Assembly (NCBI RefSeq): GCF_000328565.1
Contig: NC_019966.1
Coordinates: 5,208,001 to 5,272,000, forward strand
DNA length: 64,000 nucleotides
Reading direction: 5' to 3'
DNA from: Mycobacterium sp. JS623
GTDB lineage: Bacteria; Actinomycetota; Actinomycetes; Mycobacteriales; Mycobacteriaceae
Notes under the pieces: model-generated
The model's input: the letters and a program-made list of their open reading frames with translations, nothing else
Database searches by the model: none
What the model was told of the DNA's origin: nothing
In this document: positions 17,428-25,628 of the stretch, in pieces
Layout of the letters: each line of letters starts with the position of its first letter
Position numbering within the stretch: the first letter of the stretch is position 1
Program-made: the position numbers and the translations under genes

Positions 17428-18584
17428 CGAGCTTCATCGAAACCGAGGAACAGCAGGCGCTGCGCAAGGCTGTGGCCGCAATGGCCGCCAACTACGGCCA
17501 GGACTACTACCTGGAGAAGTCCCGAGCCGGACTGCACACCGACGAATTGTGGAGCGAAGCAGGCAAACTCGGCTTCATCGGCGTCAACCTGCCCGAAGAG
17601 TACGGCGGTGGCGGCGCCGGCATGTACGAACTGTCGCTGGTGATGGAGGAAATGTCCGGCGGCGGGTGTCCGCTGCTGATGATGGTGGTTTCCCCTGCGA
17701 TCAACGGCACGATCATCGCCAAGTTCGGCACCGACGAGCAGAAGAAGCGGTGGCTGCCCGGCATCGCCGACGGTTCGACCACCATGGCATTCGCCATCAC
17801 CGAGCCTGACGCCGGGTCGAACAGCCATCGCATCACCACCACCGCCCGCCGCGACGGAAGCGATTGGATCCTGTCGGGCCAGAAGGTGTTCATCTCGGGG
17901 ATCGACCAGGCGCAGGCCGTGCTGATCGTGGGCCGCACTGAGGATCACAAGACGGGCAACCTCAAGCCCGCCCTGTTCATCGTGCCAACCGACACGAAGG
18001 GGTTGAGCTGGACCAAGATCGACATGGAATTGGTCACCCCGGAGAGCCAGTTCCAGGTGTTCCTCGATGAGGTCCGGTTGCCGTCTGACGCGCTGGTGGG
18101 TTCCGAGGACGCCGCGATCGCGCAGCTGTTCGCCGGGCTGAACCCGGAGCGGATCATGGGCGCGGCCAGCGCGGTCGGTATGGGCCGGTTCGCGATCAAC
18201 AAGGCCGTGGACTATGTCAAGACCCGCCAGGTGTGGAAGACGCCGATCGGCGCGCATCAGGGACTGTCGCATCCGTTGGCGCAGAACCACATTGAGATCG
18301 AACTGGCAAAGTTGATGATGCAGAAGGCGGCCACGCTCTACGACCTCGGCGACGACGCCGGTGCCGCCGAAGCGGCGAACATGGCCAAATACGCGGCCGG
18401 GGAGGCGTCGGTGCGCGCCGTCGACCAGGCCGTGCAGTCCTTGGGCGGCAACGGACTGACCAAGGAGTACGGCATCGCCGCCGCGGTGACCGCGTCGAAG
18501 CTGGCCCGCATCGCACCGGTCAGCCGTGAGATGGTGCTCAACTTTGTGGCGCAGACCTCACTTGGTCTGCCCCGGTCTTATTAG
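17424..18584 (+). CDS. fadE12: Acyl-CoA dehydrogenase (FadE12-like)
   Basis: Second flavoprotein dehydrogenase of the operon, 386 residues. Typical motifs: MAFAITEPDAGSNSHRITT (FAD/acyl loop, about 115-133), GMGRFAINKAVDYVKTRQVW, and the C-terminal QSLGGNGLTKEYGIA. Start ATG 17424 overlaps the accA2 stop by 4 bp, indicating translational coupling. Two dehydrogenases in one operon suggest either successive oxidations on a branched chain or two substrates of different length. Corresponds to Rv0972c. Confidence 0.93.
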   Translation: MTSFIETEEQQALRKAVAAMAANYGQDYYLEKSRAGLHTDELWSEAGKLGFIGVNLPEEYGGGGAGMYELSLVMEEMSGGGCPLLMMVVSPAINGTIIAKFGTDEQKKRWLPGIADGSTTMAFAITEPDAGSNSHRITTTARRDGSDWILSGQKVFISGIDQAQAVLIVGRTEDHKTGNLKPALFIVPTDTKGLSWTKIDMELVTPESQFQVFLDEVRLPSDALVGSEDAAIAQLFAGLNPERIMGAASAVGMGRFAINKAVDYVKTRQVWKTPIGAHQGLSHPLAQNHIEIELAKLMMQKAATLYDLGDDAGAAEAANMAKYAAGEASVRAVDQAVQSLGGNGLTKEYGIAAAVTASKLARIAPVSREMVLNFVAQTSLGLPRSY

Positions 18585-18597
18585 GGGGCCCGTCAGA

Positions 18598-19365
18598 ATG
18601 CCAACGCTCGTTCACTACACCGTCGAGAGCAGCGTCGCCCGGCTGACGCTCGATTCGCCGGACAACCGCAACGCGCTGTCCACCGCGCTGGTCAACCAGC
18701 TGCACCAGGGCCTCACTGACGCCACCGAAGAGTCAGGCGTGCGGGCCGTGGTGATCGATCACACCGGCGGAACATTCTGCGCCGGAGCGGATCTCGCCGA
18801 AGCATCGGTGCGGGACCCCGGAGAGGTCGTCGTCGATCAAGCCCGTGAACTCACCCACTTGCTCCGCCGGATCCTCGAGTTGCCGATGCCGGTGATCGGC
18901 GCGATCAACGGCCACGTCCGTGCCGGCGGCCTCGGGCTGGTCGGCGCCTGCGACATCGTGGTCGCCGGGCAGGCCAGCACCTTCGCATTGACCGAAGCAC
19001 GCATCGGCGTCGCGCCGTCGATCATCTCGCTGACCTTGCTGCCAAAAATGACGGCCCGCGCCGCGGGCCGATACTTCCTGACCGGAGAGAAGTTCGGCGC
19101 CGCCGAAGCCGCAGACATCGGCCTGATCACAATCGCCACTGACGACGTCGACGCCACGGTGTCCTACCTCGCTGCCACGATCTGTAAAGCATCGCCGCAG
19201 GGCCTGGCGGCCTCGAAGGCGTTGACCACCGCGAGCCTCCTGGAAGCCTTTGATCGCGACGCCGACGGGCTGACAAAACAGTCGGTGGACCTGTTCACCT
19301 CAGGCGAAGCGCGCGAAGGCATGCTCGCCTTCTTGCAGAAACGGCCGCCGAAGTGGCAGCCGTGA
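18598..19365 (+). CDS. echA7: Enoyl-CoA hydratase/isomerase family protein
   Basis: Crotonase-fold protein of 255 residues, last gene of the operon; expected to hydrate the carboxylated enoyl-CoA. The oxyanion-hole segments are present (HTGGTFCAGADLAE at about 58-71 and INGHVRAGGLGLVGACD at about 101-117). At the second catalytic position the region TEARIGVAPSII has Ala/Pro-Ser where classical hydratases carry GxxP, so hydratase chemistry is not certain. ATG 18598 has AGGGGGC upstream, 13 bp after the fadE12 stop; the longer frame is antisense or internal. Corresponds to Rv0971c. Confidence 0.9.
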   Translation: MPTLVHYTVESSVARLTLDSPDNRNALSTALVNQLHQGLTDATEESGVRAVVIDHTGGTFCAGADLAEASVRDPGEVVVDQARELTHLLRRILELPMPVIGAINGHVRAGGLGLVGACDIVVAGQASTFALTEARIGVAPSIISLTLLPKMTARAAGRYFLTGEKFGAAEAADIGLITIATDDVDATVSYLAATICKASPQGLAASKALTTASLLEAFDRDADGLTKQSVDLFTSGEAREGMLAFLQKRPPKWQP

Positions 19366-19372
19366 GCACCGG

Positions 19373-20416
19373 TCATGTCCTCTCGGTTGCGGTTTCGGGC
19401 TGAATCGTCTCGCCGGGCGATACTCCGCCCAAATTCTGGACGGATCCGTTCCGCCTCGGGGTTCGCCGCTTGAGCCGGCTCCAAATCCTTTTGGCTTTAT
19501 CGGGGATGTCGCGCACCGTCTGCCACGGCACCCAGGCGAGATAAAGGATCAGCATTGCGATGCTAAAGAACGCGATATTGAGAGTGAGCCAAATCGCAAT
19601 ATGCAAAACGACTCCTGCGACCAGTACCGGGTAACGCAACCGCTTGTTCCACACGAGGATCGCCAATGAAAGTTCGATTGCTATCGTGCTCCACGTCGCG
19701 ACATTTACCAGAAATGGCTGTTCAGCAACCCACAGCGGAGCGGGCAGAATGGCCCACTCCTGATATATCCGCCACGGGAATGAGACGGCGGTGCCGTCAT
19801 TCCAGGCTGGGCCGATCAACTTCGTCTGAGCCGTGAAGAAGTAGATCAGTGCAAGTTGGACCTGAATCAGTCGAATGGGCCAGTGAAGCCTTTCCTGCGC
19901 AGACCAAAAACGGCCGGTTCGTCGTCGCTGGTCAAGGGACAACGCCGCGCCGCAGGCGGAAATCGTCAAGATGAGTGCCGTATTAGCCATCACATGATCC
20001 CCGGCATTGAAAATCCCCGGGTTTCGCCTGATGAATGACAGGAAAAGAATCCAGACAGCTAGGGCGGCAAACCGGCTATGCCAACCTACAGTCAGCGAGA
20101 TCGCGGATAGCAGTAGCGCGATCCAGCCGATCAGAAGTGCCGTATTGCCGTCCCAAATTTGAAATAGTCCGAGCTGGTAGGCATTGATCCAATGGAAGTC
20201 TCGGGCAGTGGGCTGGGCGGGTACAGGTCCGTCCTTACTGAAAAGAACGGTCAGCACCGGACGCAAATCGAGCGTCACGTACACCATCAGCGCACCAAAC
20301 GCCATTCGAACCAGACCAAGAGCGTATGCGGGTTCGGGTGAAAACCAGAAGCTCGCCCACCAGTTCCTCACCACATCCAATTGCGACGCGGCACGCGAGC
20401 GCTTCGGCGTAGTCAT
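19373..20416 (-). CDS. HTTM-domain integral membrane protein
   Basis: A 347-residue multi-pass membrane protein with the HTTM (horizontally transferred transmembrane) domain related to vitamin-K-dependent gamma-carboxylases. The signature parts are visible: ALGLVRMAFGALMVYVT, a loop with GRxLW-equivalent lumenal residues, NAGDHVMANTALILTISACGAALSLD, RLIQVQLALIYFFTAQTKLIGPAWNDGTAV, and HIAIWLTLNIAFFSIAMLILY. About seven to eight helices are expected, then a charged 50-residue cytoplasmic tail. ATG 20416 overlaps the stop of the DUF5819-like gene by 4 bp. Whether such bacterial proteins carboxylate anything is unknown. Confidence 0.82.
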   Translation of the reverse strand: MTTPKRSRAASQLDVVRNWWASFWFSPEPAYALGLVRMAFGALMVYVTLDLRPVLTVLFSKDGPVPAQPTARDFHWINAYQLGLFQIWDGNTALLIGWIALLLSAISLTVGWHSRFAALAVWILFLSFIRRNPGIFNAGDHVMANTALILTISACGAALSLDQRRRTGRFWSAQERLHWPIRLIQVQLALIYFFTAQTKLIGPAWNDGTAVSFPWRIYQEWAILPAPLWVAEQPFLVNVATWSTIAIELSLAILVWNKRLRYPVLVAGVVLHIAIWLTLNIAFFSIAMLILYLAWVPWQTVRDIPDKAKRIWSRLKRRTPRRNGSVQNLGGVSPGETIQPETATERT

Positions 20417-21054
20417 CGTTGCCCCGTCAACGCTTCTTCGTAGATGACCTTAGTTCCGGTTGGGTTCTTTGAAGACTCTCCCGGCGGCGGCAAGACCCTG
20501 AAGTGAAACATCATCACCACTTTGACGGGCCGTTCAGACGGTCCGGTGAGTTGGCGCACGATCCATCGGGCCAGCTCTTTCCGCCCGTCTTGTTGACGCA
20601 TCGCGGTTTCGGTCATGAGTGGCAAGCGACTCGGCCAGAAGATCTTCTCGAGCCGTGCGGCCGGCTCGACTCTCCAGACGCGAGTCGTTCCGTCGGCCAT
20701 CGTGACTTGTACCTCGAAATTCTCCACCCTCTGCCCGATATTCGGTGCAAACATCGACCAGCGTTCGTTGACATTGATGACGTTGGCTGGTTCCACAAGG
20801 GGCATGAGGTCCCGTCTGATAGCTGATTCAGGCATAGACCACACGACCTGGACACCAAGTATCACCAGGATTACTGCGCTGATGACCCGCTTGCCGACGC
20901 GCGACTCCTCGAGCCGCTCCTGCAGCGTGGTCCGCCGCATCAGCCGCTGTGGATGCTTCGATGTGTCGCGGGATTGACCGGGTGCATCCATTTCAACATT
21001 GCTGGCCTCAGGGCTTCCCGGAGCAGTGCGGCGGTCAGTGCCGTCGGTCGTCAT
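20413..21054 (-). CDS. DUF5819-like single-pass membrane protein
   Basis: A 213-residue protein with a basic, low-complexity N-terminus (1-55), one transmembrane helix (about 58-76, KRVISAVILVILGVQVVWSM) and an extracytoplasmic domain carrying NVNERWSMFAPNIGQRVENFEVQ. The W-x-M/L-FAP signature is the hallmark of proteins found with HTTM partners. The coupled ATGA junction with the downstream HTTM gene supports a two-protein membrane complex. Function unknown; the DUF5819 assignment is from the motif only. Confidence 0.72.
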   Translation of the reverse strand: MTTDGTDRRTAPGSPEASNVEMDAPGQSRDTSKHPQRLMRRTTLQERLEESRVGKRVISAVILVILGVQVVWSMPESAIRRDLMPLVEPANVINVNERWSMFAPNIGQRVENFEVQVTMADGTTRVWRVEPAARLEKIFWPSRLPLMTETAMRQQDGRKELARWIVRQLTGPSERPVKVVMMFHFRVLPPPGESSKNPTGTKVIYEEALTGQR

Positions 21055-21553
21055 CTACGCCACCTGAACGGCCTCGGATGCGTGACAAGGGCTTACTTCC
21101 TGTCGGTCGCGTGCTGTCGTGGACACGATAGCGAATGGTCTCCGTGAGGTCGATCAGTGACGTTCGGCCATCTGTGCGTCCCGTTCGAGCCGCCCGCAGA
21201 ATCTGGGTCCATGGCCAGCCGCATTCTGATCACCGGGTCGAGTTGGCCGACGGAGATCCGATGGGGGGCCGCGGATACCCGGGGACCCGGCGGTTCATAC
21301 ACGCGCAGGGTTAGCGCGTATATATCCCTGTCGGGCCGCCCGGGCCGCCGCTCGGTGATTGACTTGCCGGTGCCGGGCCATCGGACTGGGCCAAACCCTG
21401 GGCCGGACGGGCCCATCGGCACGATCGGCGTTGCCGAGTACCGCGCCCAAACCGGATAAAGTTTGCTCATCTAGCGGCTTCGCCGGGATAGCGCAGAGCA
21501 CAGTTTGGCCAACGGCCTTGCATGCGCCAGCGTTCGTCGTAGGCTCGACGTTG
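21055..21553. other. 499-bp stretch without a supported gene
   Basis: Divergent intergenic region between the DUF5819-like and DUF1707 genes. Both strands have open frames of 100-125 codons, but their products are Gly/Pro/Arg-rich, lack ribosome sites and match no family I recognise. In M. tuberculosis this interval (Rv0967-Rv0970) holds the csoR-ctpV copper genes; none is seen here. Nothing else recognisable. Confidence 0.5.
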
Positions 21554-22135
21554 ATGAGCACTCCAGCGTCGCGGAACGGTTCGATGCGTGCTGCAGACAC
21601 CGATCGGATCGAGGTGGCGCAGTTGCTCACCGATGCCGCTGCCCAGGGTCGGCTTCAGCTGAGCGACTACGAGGACCGATTGACCAGGGCATACGCCGCG
21701 CAGACCTACGACGAACTCGACCGGATCAGCGCCGATCTTCCTGGTGCCGTCACCAGGGCGCGCACCGGCGGTCCCTGCCGACCGGCGCCGTCGACGCTGC
21801 TGTTGGCGATCATGAGCGGCTTCGAGCGCCGTGGCCGCTGGAACGTCCCGAAGCGCATGACGACCTTCGCGCTGTGGGGCGGCGGCGTAGTGGATTTGCG
21901 GTACGCGGACTTCACGTCACCCGAGGTGGAGATTCACTCGTACTCGATCATGGGCGGGCAGACCATCCTGGTGCCGCCCGAGGTGAACGTCGACCTCCGC
22001 GGCATCGGCGTGATGGGCACATTCGACCAAACCGTCAACGGCGAAGGGTCACCCGGCGCGCCGTGCGTGCGAATTCGCGGGTTTTCGCTGTGGGGAAGCG
22101 TCACCGTTAGGCGCAAGAAGCGCAAGGCAATCTAG
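21554..22135 (+). CDS. DUF1707 domain-containing protein
   Basis: A 193-residue protein with an N-terminal DUF1707 SHOCT-like domain (about 9-62: MRAADTDRIEVAQLLTDAAAQGRLQLSDYEDRL) and a C-terminal beta-helix-like region (about 100-188) with repeating G-hydrophobic strands such as YSIMGGQTILVPPEVNVDLRGIGVMGTFD, similar to LiaF-type proteins. DUF1707 proteins are common small actinobacterial proteins thought to be envelope-associated. ATG 21554 is chosen because conserved sequence begins there; the upstream 65 codons look non-coding. It is convergent with the VWA gene, overlapping by 4 bp. Corresponds to Rv0966c. Confidence 0.82.
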   Translation: MSTPASRNGSMRAADTDRIEVAQLLTDAAAQGRLQLSDYEDRLTRAYAAQTYDELDRISADLPGAVTRARTGGPCRPAPSTLLLAIMSGFERRGRWNVPKRMTTFALWGGGVVDLRYADFTSPEVEIHSYSIMGGQTILVPPEVNVDLRGIGVMGTFDQTVNGEGSPGAPCVRIRGFSLWGSVTVRRKKRKAI

Positions 22136-24108
22136 CGTCTCCTCCGCGAACGCAGATAGTCGCCGACGACCGCAGCACCCAACCCGTCCAGATCGGGCAC
22201 TACCACCCTGCCCTCGACGCGGCGCGCCACCTGGTCGATGAACCGCGCCAGGCCCGGATCGCTGCCGAGCCGGAAGATCGTCACCTGTGCGCCCAGCCGG
22301 GCGATATCGTCAAATCCCTTGACCGTGTGGGCGATCGTGCGCGGATGCGGCGGGTAATCGAAGAAGACCGAAGATCCCTCGCCGTCTACATCCTCGAGAT
22401 GCGCCGTCGGCTCACCATCAGTGACGACAAGGACAACCGGCTGCGCATTCGGGTGCCGGCGCAGATGCCGTCCCGCCAGTGCCAGCGCATGATGCAGGTT
22501 GGTGCCCTGCTCGTAGACACCCTCCAGCCCGGTCAGTTCGGCGGCGGTCACCGTGCGCGCATAGCGGCCAAAGGCGATGATCTGCAACGCATCCGAGCGG
22601 AACCGGGTGCTGACGAGATGATTGAGCGCCAGCGCCGTGCGTTTCATCGGCAGCCAGCGGTTCTCCATCACCATCGAGAACGACGTGTCGACCAGCAACG
22701 CCACCGCGGCCTGCGTCCGGGTCTCGGTCTCGGAAATCTCGACATCGTCGACCGTGATTCTCATCGGCAGTTCGGCGACGCCGGCACCGGCCTGTCGTAA
22801 CACAGCGTTGGTCAGCGTCCGGGTGACGTTCCATGGCTCGGTATCACCGAATGCCCATGGCCGCGTCGCGCCGGTCAATTCGCCTGCGGCTCCGGCGCGG
22901 CGAGTGTCGCGCTCTCCGTGGCGGCCCGAAAGCTGTTGCGCCACATCGCGCAATGCCGTCTGACCCAGCTGCCGCATTGCCTTCGGAGACAGCCGCCACT
23001 GCCCGTCGGAGCCGCGGTCCAGAAAGCCCTGGTTGACCAGCGCCCGCTCGAGTTCGGCGAGTGTCTTGGCATCGACGGCCGCGTCGTCTCCCAACTGGCG
23101 GGCCAACATGTCCAAGTCGACGTCGTCCATTGTCGCGCCGGCATAGCTCTGCGACAAAGCCTCGGCCAGCTGCTCTAATTCGGCGATATCGGCGAGAGCT
23201 TGGGTGCCCTCGCCCATCCCCATCGGGTTATCGCCTGAGAACCGCGACGAGCCGGTCCAGTCCTCCCCCGGTCGCGCCGCCTGCAAGTGCGCATCGAGCC
23301 GATTGAGCGCATTCATCAACGACGGCGAACCAAACGCCTGCTGCGCCAACGCATCCAGTTCAGCCCGCTGGTCGGCCGACAGGCTATTGCGGAACCGCTG
23401 TGCGGCCGCTGCCCGCTGGGCCAGCGAATCGAGCAGCTCGTCAACGTTCTGCGGATTCTCCGGGAAGAACTCGCCGTGCTTGGACATGAAGTTGTCGAAG
23501 TCCTGCTGCGTGTCCTCGCCGCGAGAGTGCTTGTCCAGCAAATCGTTCAGGTCATCGAGCATCTCGTTGACGCGCTGGCGGTCCTCGTCGGTGGCGTTCT
23601 CCAGCACCTGCTTCATGCCTGCGAACCGCTGGTCGAGCATCTCGCGGCCAAGCAGATCCTTGATCTGCTCGTACTTTTCGCGCGCCTCCTGGCTTCGCCA
23701 GTCGTAGTCGGACAGCTCCTGCACGGCCTTCGCCGGGGATGGCGGAAGCGACTCGATCCTCAACTCGTTGAAGCGAGCGTCGTCATCGAGCGCGCGAGCC
23801 AACTCTTTTCGCTCAGCCAGCACGGCTTCGTCGAGCAGCTTCTTAATCTCCTGCAACGTGCCGTCAAGGTTGTTGCGCTGCAACAACTCCCGTCGTCGAC
23901 GGTTCGCCTCGGCCGCCAGCCGATCAGCGCCACGCATGTTCTTGGTGCCGCGTCGCATCAGCTCCGAGAGCGCCCGCCGCGGCGAGCCGCCCTCCATGAC
24001 GTCCTGGCCGATCTGCTCCAGAGCCTCACGCAGATCAACAGGCGGCGCCAACGGATCCGGCCCACCGGTGTATCGCGAATACCGCGACGAGTGTCCGTGT
24101 CTAGCCAT
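22132..24108 (-). CDS. VWA domain-containing protein (MoxR/ChlI-partner)
   Basis: A 658-residue cytoplasmic protein: a long helical N-terminal half rich in Arg/Glu/Ala with many ALxQ-type helices, then a von Willebrand A domain from about residue 450. The metal-binding MIDAS motif DTSFSM is intact, with the TDG step (VVLVVTDGEPTAH) further on. It forms an operon with the AAA ATPase gene just upstream (8-bp overlap), the pairing typical of MoxR-VWA systems that assemble or remodel protein complexes with metal cofactors. ATG 24108 is chosen; the frame's extension to 24291 lies inside the ATPase. Corresponds to Rv0959. Confidence 0.88.
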   Translation of the reverse strand: MARHGHSSRYSRYTGGPDPLAPPVDLREALEQIGQDVMEGGSPRRALSELMRRGTKNMRGADRLAAEANRRRRELLQRNNLDGTLQEIKKLLDEAVLAERKELARALDDDARFNELRIESLPPSPAKAVQELSDYDWRSQEAREKYEQIKDLLGREMLDQRFAGMKQVLENATDEDRQRVNEMLDDLNDLLDKHSRGEDTQQDFDNFMSKHGEFFPENPQNVDELLDSLAQRAAAAQRFRNSLSADQRAELDALAQQAFGSPSLMNALNRLDAHLQAARPGEDWTGSSRFSGDNPMGMGEGTQALADIAELEQLAEALSQSYAGATMDDVDLDMLARQLGDDAAVDAKTLAELERALVNQGFLDRGSDGQWRLSPKAMRQLGQTALRDVAQQLSGRHGERDTRRAGAAGELTGATRPWAFGDTEPWNVTRTLTNAVLRQAGAGVAELPMRITVDDVEISETETRTQAAVALLVDTSFSMVMENRWLPMKRTALALNHLVSTRFRSDALQIIAFGRYARTVTAAELTGLEGVYEQGTNLHHALALAGRHLRRHPNAQPVVLVVTDGEPTAHLEDVDGEGSSVFFDYPPHPRTIAHTVKGFDDIARLGAQVTIFRLGSDPGLARFIDQVARRVEGRVVVPDLDGLGAAVVGDYLRSRRRR

Positions 24109-25486
24109 AGACGGTTTCGCCTTCGCCGCTGACCTTGTCGATTCGCTTGGCCAGATACAGTGCCTCCAAGGCCAATTCGACGGCGGCGGCGCGTTCACCA
24201 TCGGAGTGCGCACCGAGGCGCTGCTGAACTTGGGCGATCGCGGGCACTTCCGGCACCGCATCCAAAACGGCTCTGGCTGAAACCCGTTCACCGGTGGTGA
24301 CCGCCGAACCGGCCTCGATCGCGGTCACCAACGGTCCGACGTCGATGCCGCCAAGCAGCCGCTGCGCGGTGTCCGCGGTGGCGCGCCGCAGCAGGTGTTC
24401 GAGCACGGCCTGCTCGCGGCCCTCCTCGCCGGATTCGAACTCCAACTTGCCGCGCAGCACGTCGATGACCGTGCCGAGGTCGCACACCCGTGCCACCGGC
24501 TCCGACTCGCCGAGCACGGCTGAACGGTGCCGGGCCGCGGCGGCGACCGTCTCCGCAGCCGCGATCGCGAACCGCGCCGAAACACCGGACCGCTGATCGA
24601 TCGAATGCGACTCGCGAAGATGTCTGGCGAATCGGGCGAGCACATGCAGTAGGTACTCGGGCACCTCCGCAGCCAGATGCGACTCCTGTTTGATCACACC
24701 GACTTCCGCCTCGAGTTGCAACGGATAGTGGGTGCGGATCTCGGCGCCGAACCGGTCCTTGAGCGGGGTGATGATGCGGCCGCGGTTGGTGTAGTCCTCG
24801 GGGTTCGCGCTGGCGACGACGAGCACGTCGAGCGGCAGCCGAAGCGTATAGCCGCGCACCTGAATGTCGCGCTCCTCCATCACATTCAGCATCGACACCT
24901 GAATGCGCTCGGCAAGGTCGGGCAGCTCGTTGATGGCAACGATGCCGCGGTGCGCCCGTGGAATCAGGCCGTACGCGATGGTCTCCGGATCGCCAAGGCT
25001 GCGGCCCTCGGCCACTTTGATCGGGTCGATGTCACCGACCAGGTCGGCCACGCTGGTGTCGGGGGTGGCCAGCTTCTCGGTGTACCGCTCACTGCGGTGC
25101 CGCCACGCGACGGGCAGCTCGTCGCCTAACTCGGCGGCCCGGCGGATCGACTCCGGCGTGATCGGCGTGTATGGATGCTCGTTCAATTCGGCGCCCGCGA
25201 TCACCGGCGTCCAGTCGTCGAGCAGCCCGGTCAGTGCGCGCAGCAGGCGCGTCTTGCCTTGCCCGCGCTCGCCGAGCAGCACCACGTCGTGGCCGGCGAT
25301 CAGGGCCCGCTCCAGCTGCGGAATCACGGTGTCTTCGAAGCCGAGGATGCCGGGCCACGCGTCGCGGCCCTCGGCCAGCGCGGCCAGCAAGTTCTCCCGG
25401 ATCTCGCCTTTGACGCCCCGCTCGCGATGACCGGAGGCTTTCAGCTCGCCGACGGTCCGGGGCAGATCATGAGGTTGGGTCACCAC
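24101..25486 (-). CDS. MoxR/magnesium-chelatase-type AAA+ ATPase
   Basis: A 461-residue AAA+ ATPase. Walker A is GERGQGKTR (about residues 72-80); Walker B and sensor region appear in HRGIVAINELPDLAERIQVSMLNVMEE, and VVASANPEDYTNRGRIITPLKDRFG is the ChlI/sigma-54-activator-like sensor 1 and arginine-finger segment. It resembles ChlI and MoxR ATPases that partner VWA proteins; no chlorophyll genes exist here, so a chaperone role is more likely than magnesium chelation. GTG 25486 starts the gene. Corresponds to Rv0958. Confidence 0.88.
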   Translation of the reverse strand: MVTQPHDLPRTVGELKASGHRERGVKGEIRENLLAALAEGRDAWPGILGFEDTVIPQLERALIAGHDVVLLGERGQGKTRLLRALTGLLDDWTPVIAGAELNEHPYTPITPESIRRAAELGDELPVAWRHRSERYTEKLATPDTSVADLVGDIDPIKVAEGRSLGDPETIAYGLIPRAHRGIVAINELPDLAERIQVSMLNVMEERDIQVRGYTLRLPLDVLVVASANPEDYTNRGRIITPLKDRFGAEIRTHYPLQLEAEVGVIKQESHLAAEVPEYLLHVLARFARHLRESHSIDQRSGVSARFAIAAAETVAAAARHRSAVLGESEPVARVCDLGTVIDVLRGKLEFESGEEGREQAVLEHLLRRATADTAQRLLGGIDVGPLVTAIEAGSAVTTGERVSARAVLDAVPEVPAIAQVQQRLGAHSDGERAAAVELALEALYLAKRIDKVSGEGETVYG

Positions 25487-25628
25487 TTCACGTTACGACT
25501 GCTGTCGAGTTGCCGCGCGGGGCCGCCTCAGGCCGCCGGCTGCAGCGGCCCTCGATGTAGTGACCATGCTGTGCAAATAACGGCCCGCGATCGTCCCTGA
25601 CTTGCGTATGGGCCCGTCGCGCAGGACC

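Noticed and set aside
21093..21470. 125-codon minus-strand frame in the 499-bp gap
   Set aside because: Gly/Pro/Arg-rich translation without domain or ribosome site and with an overlapping plus-strand frame of equal quality.
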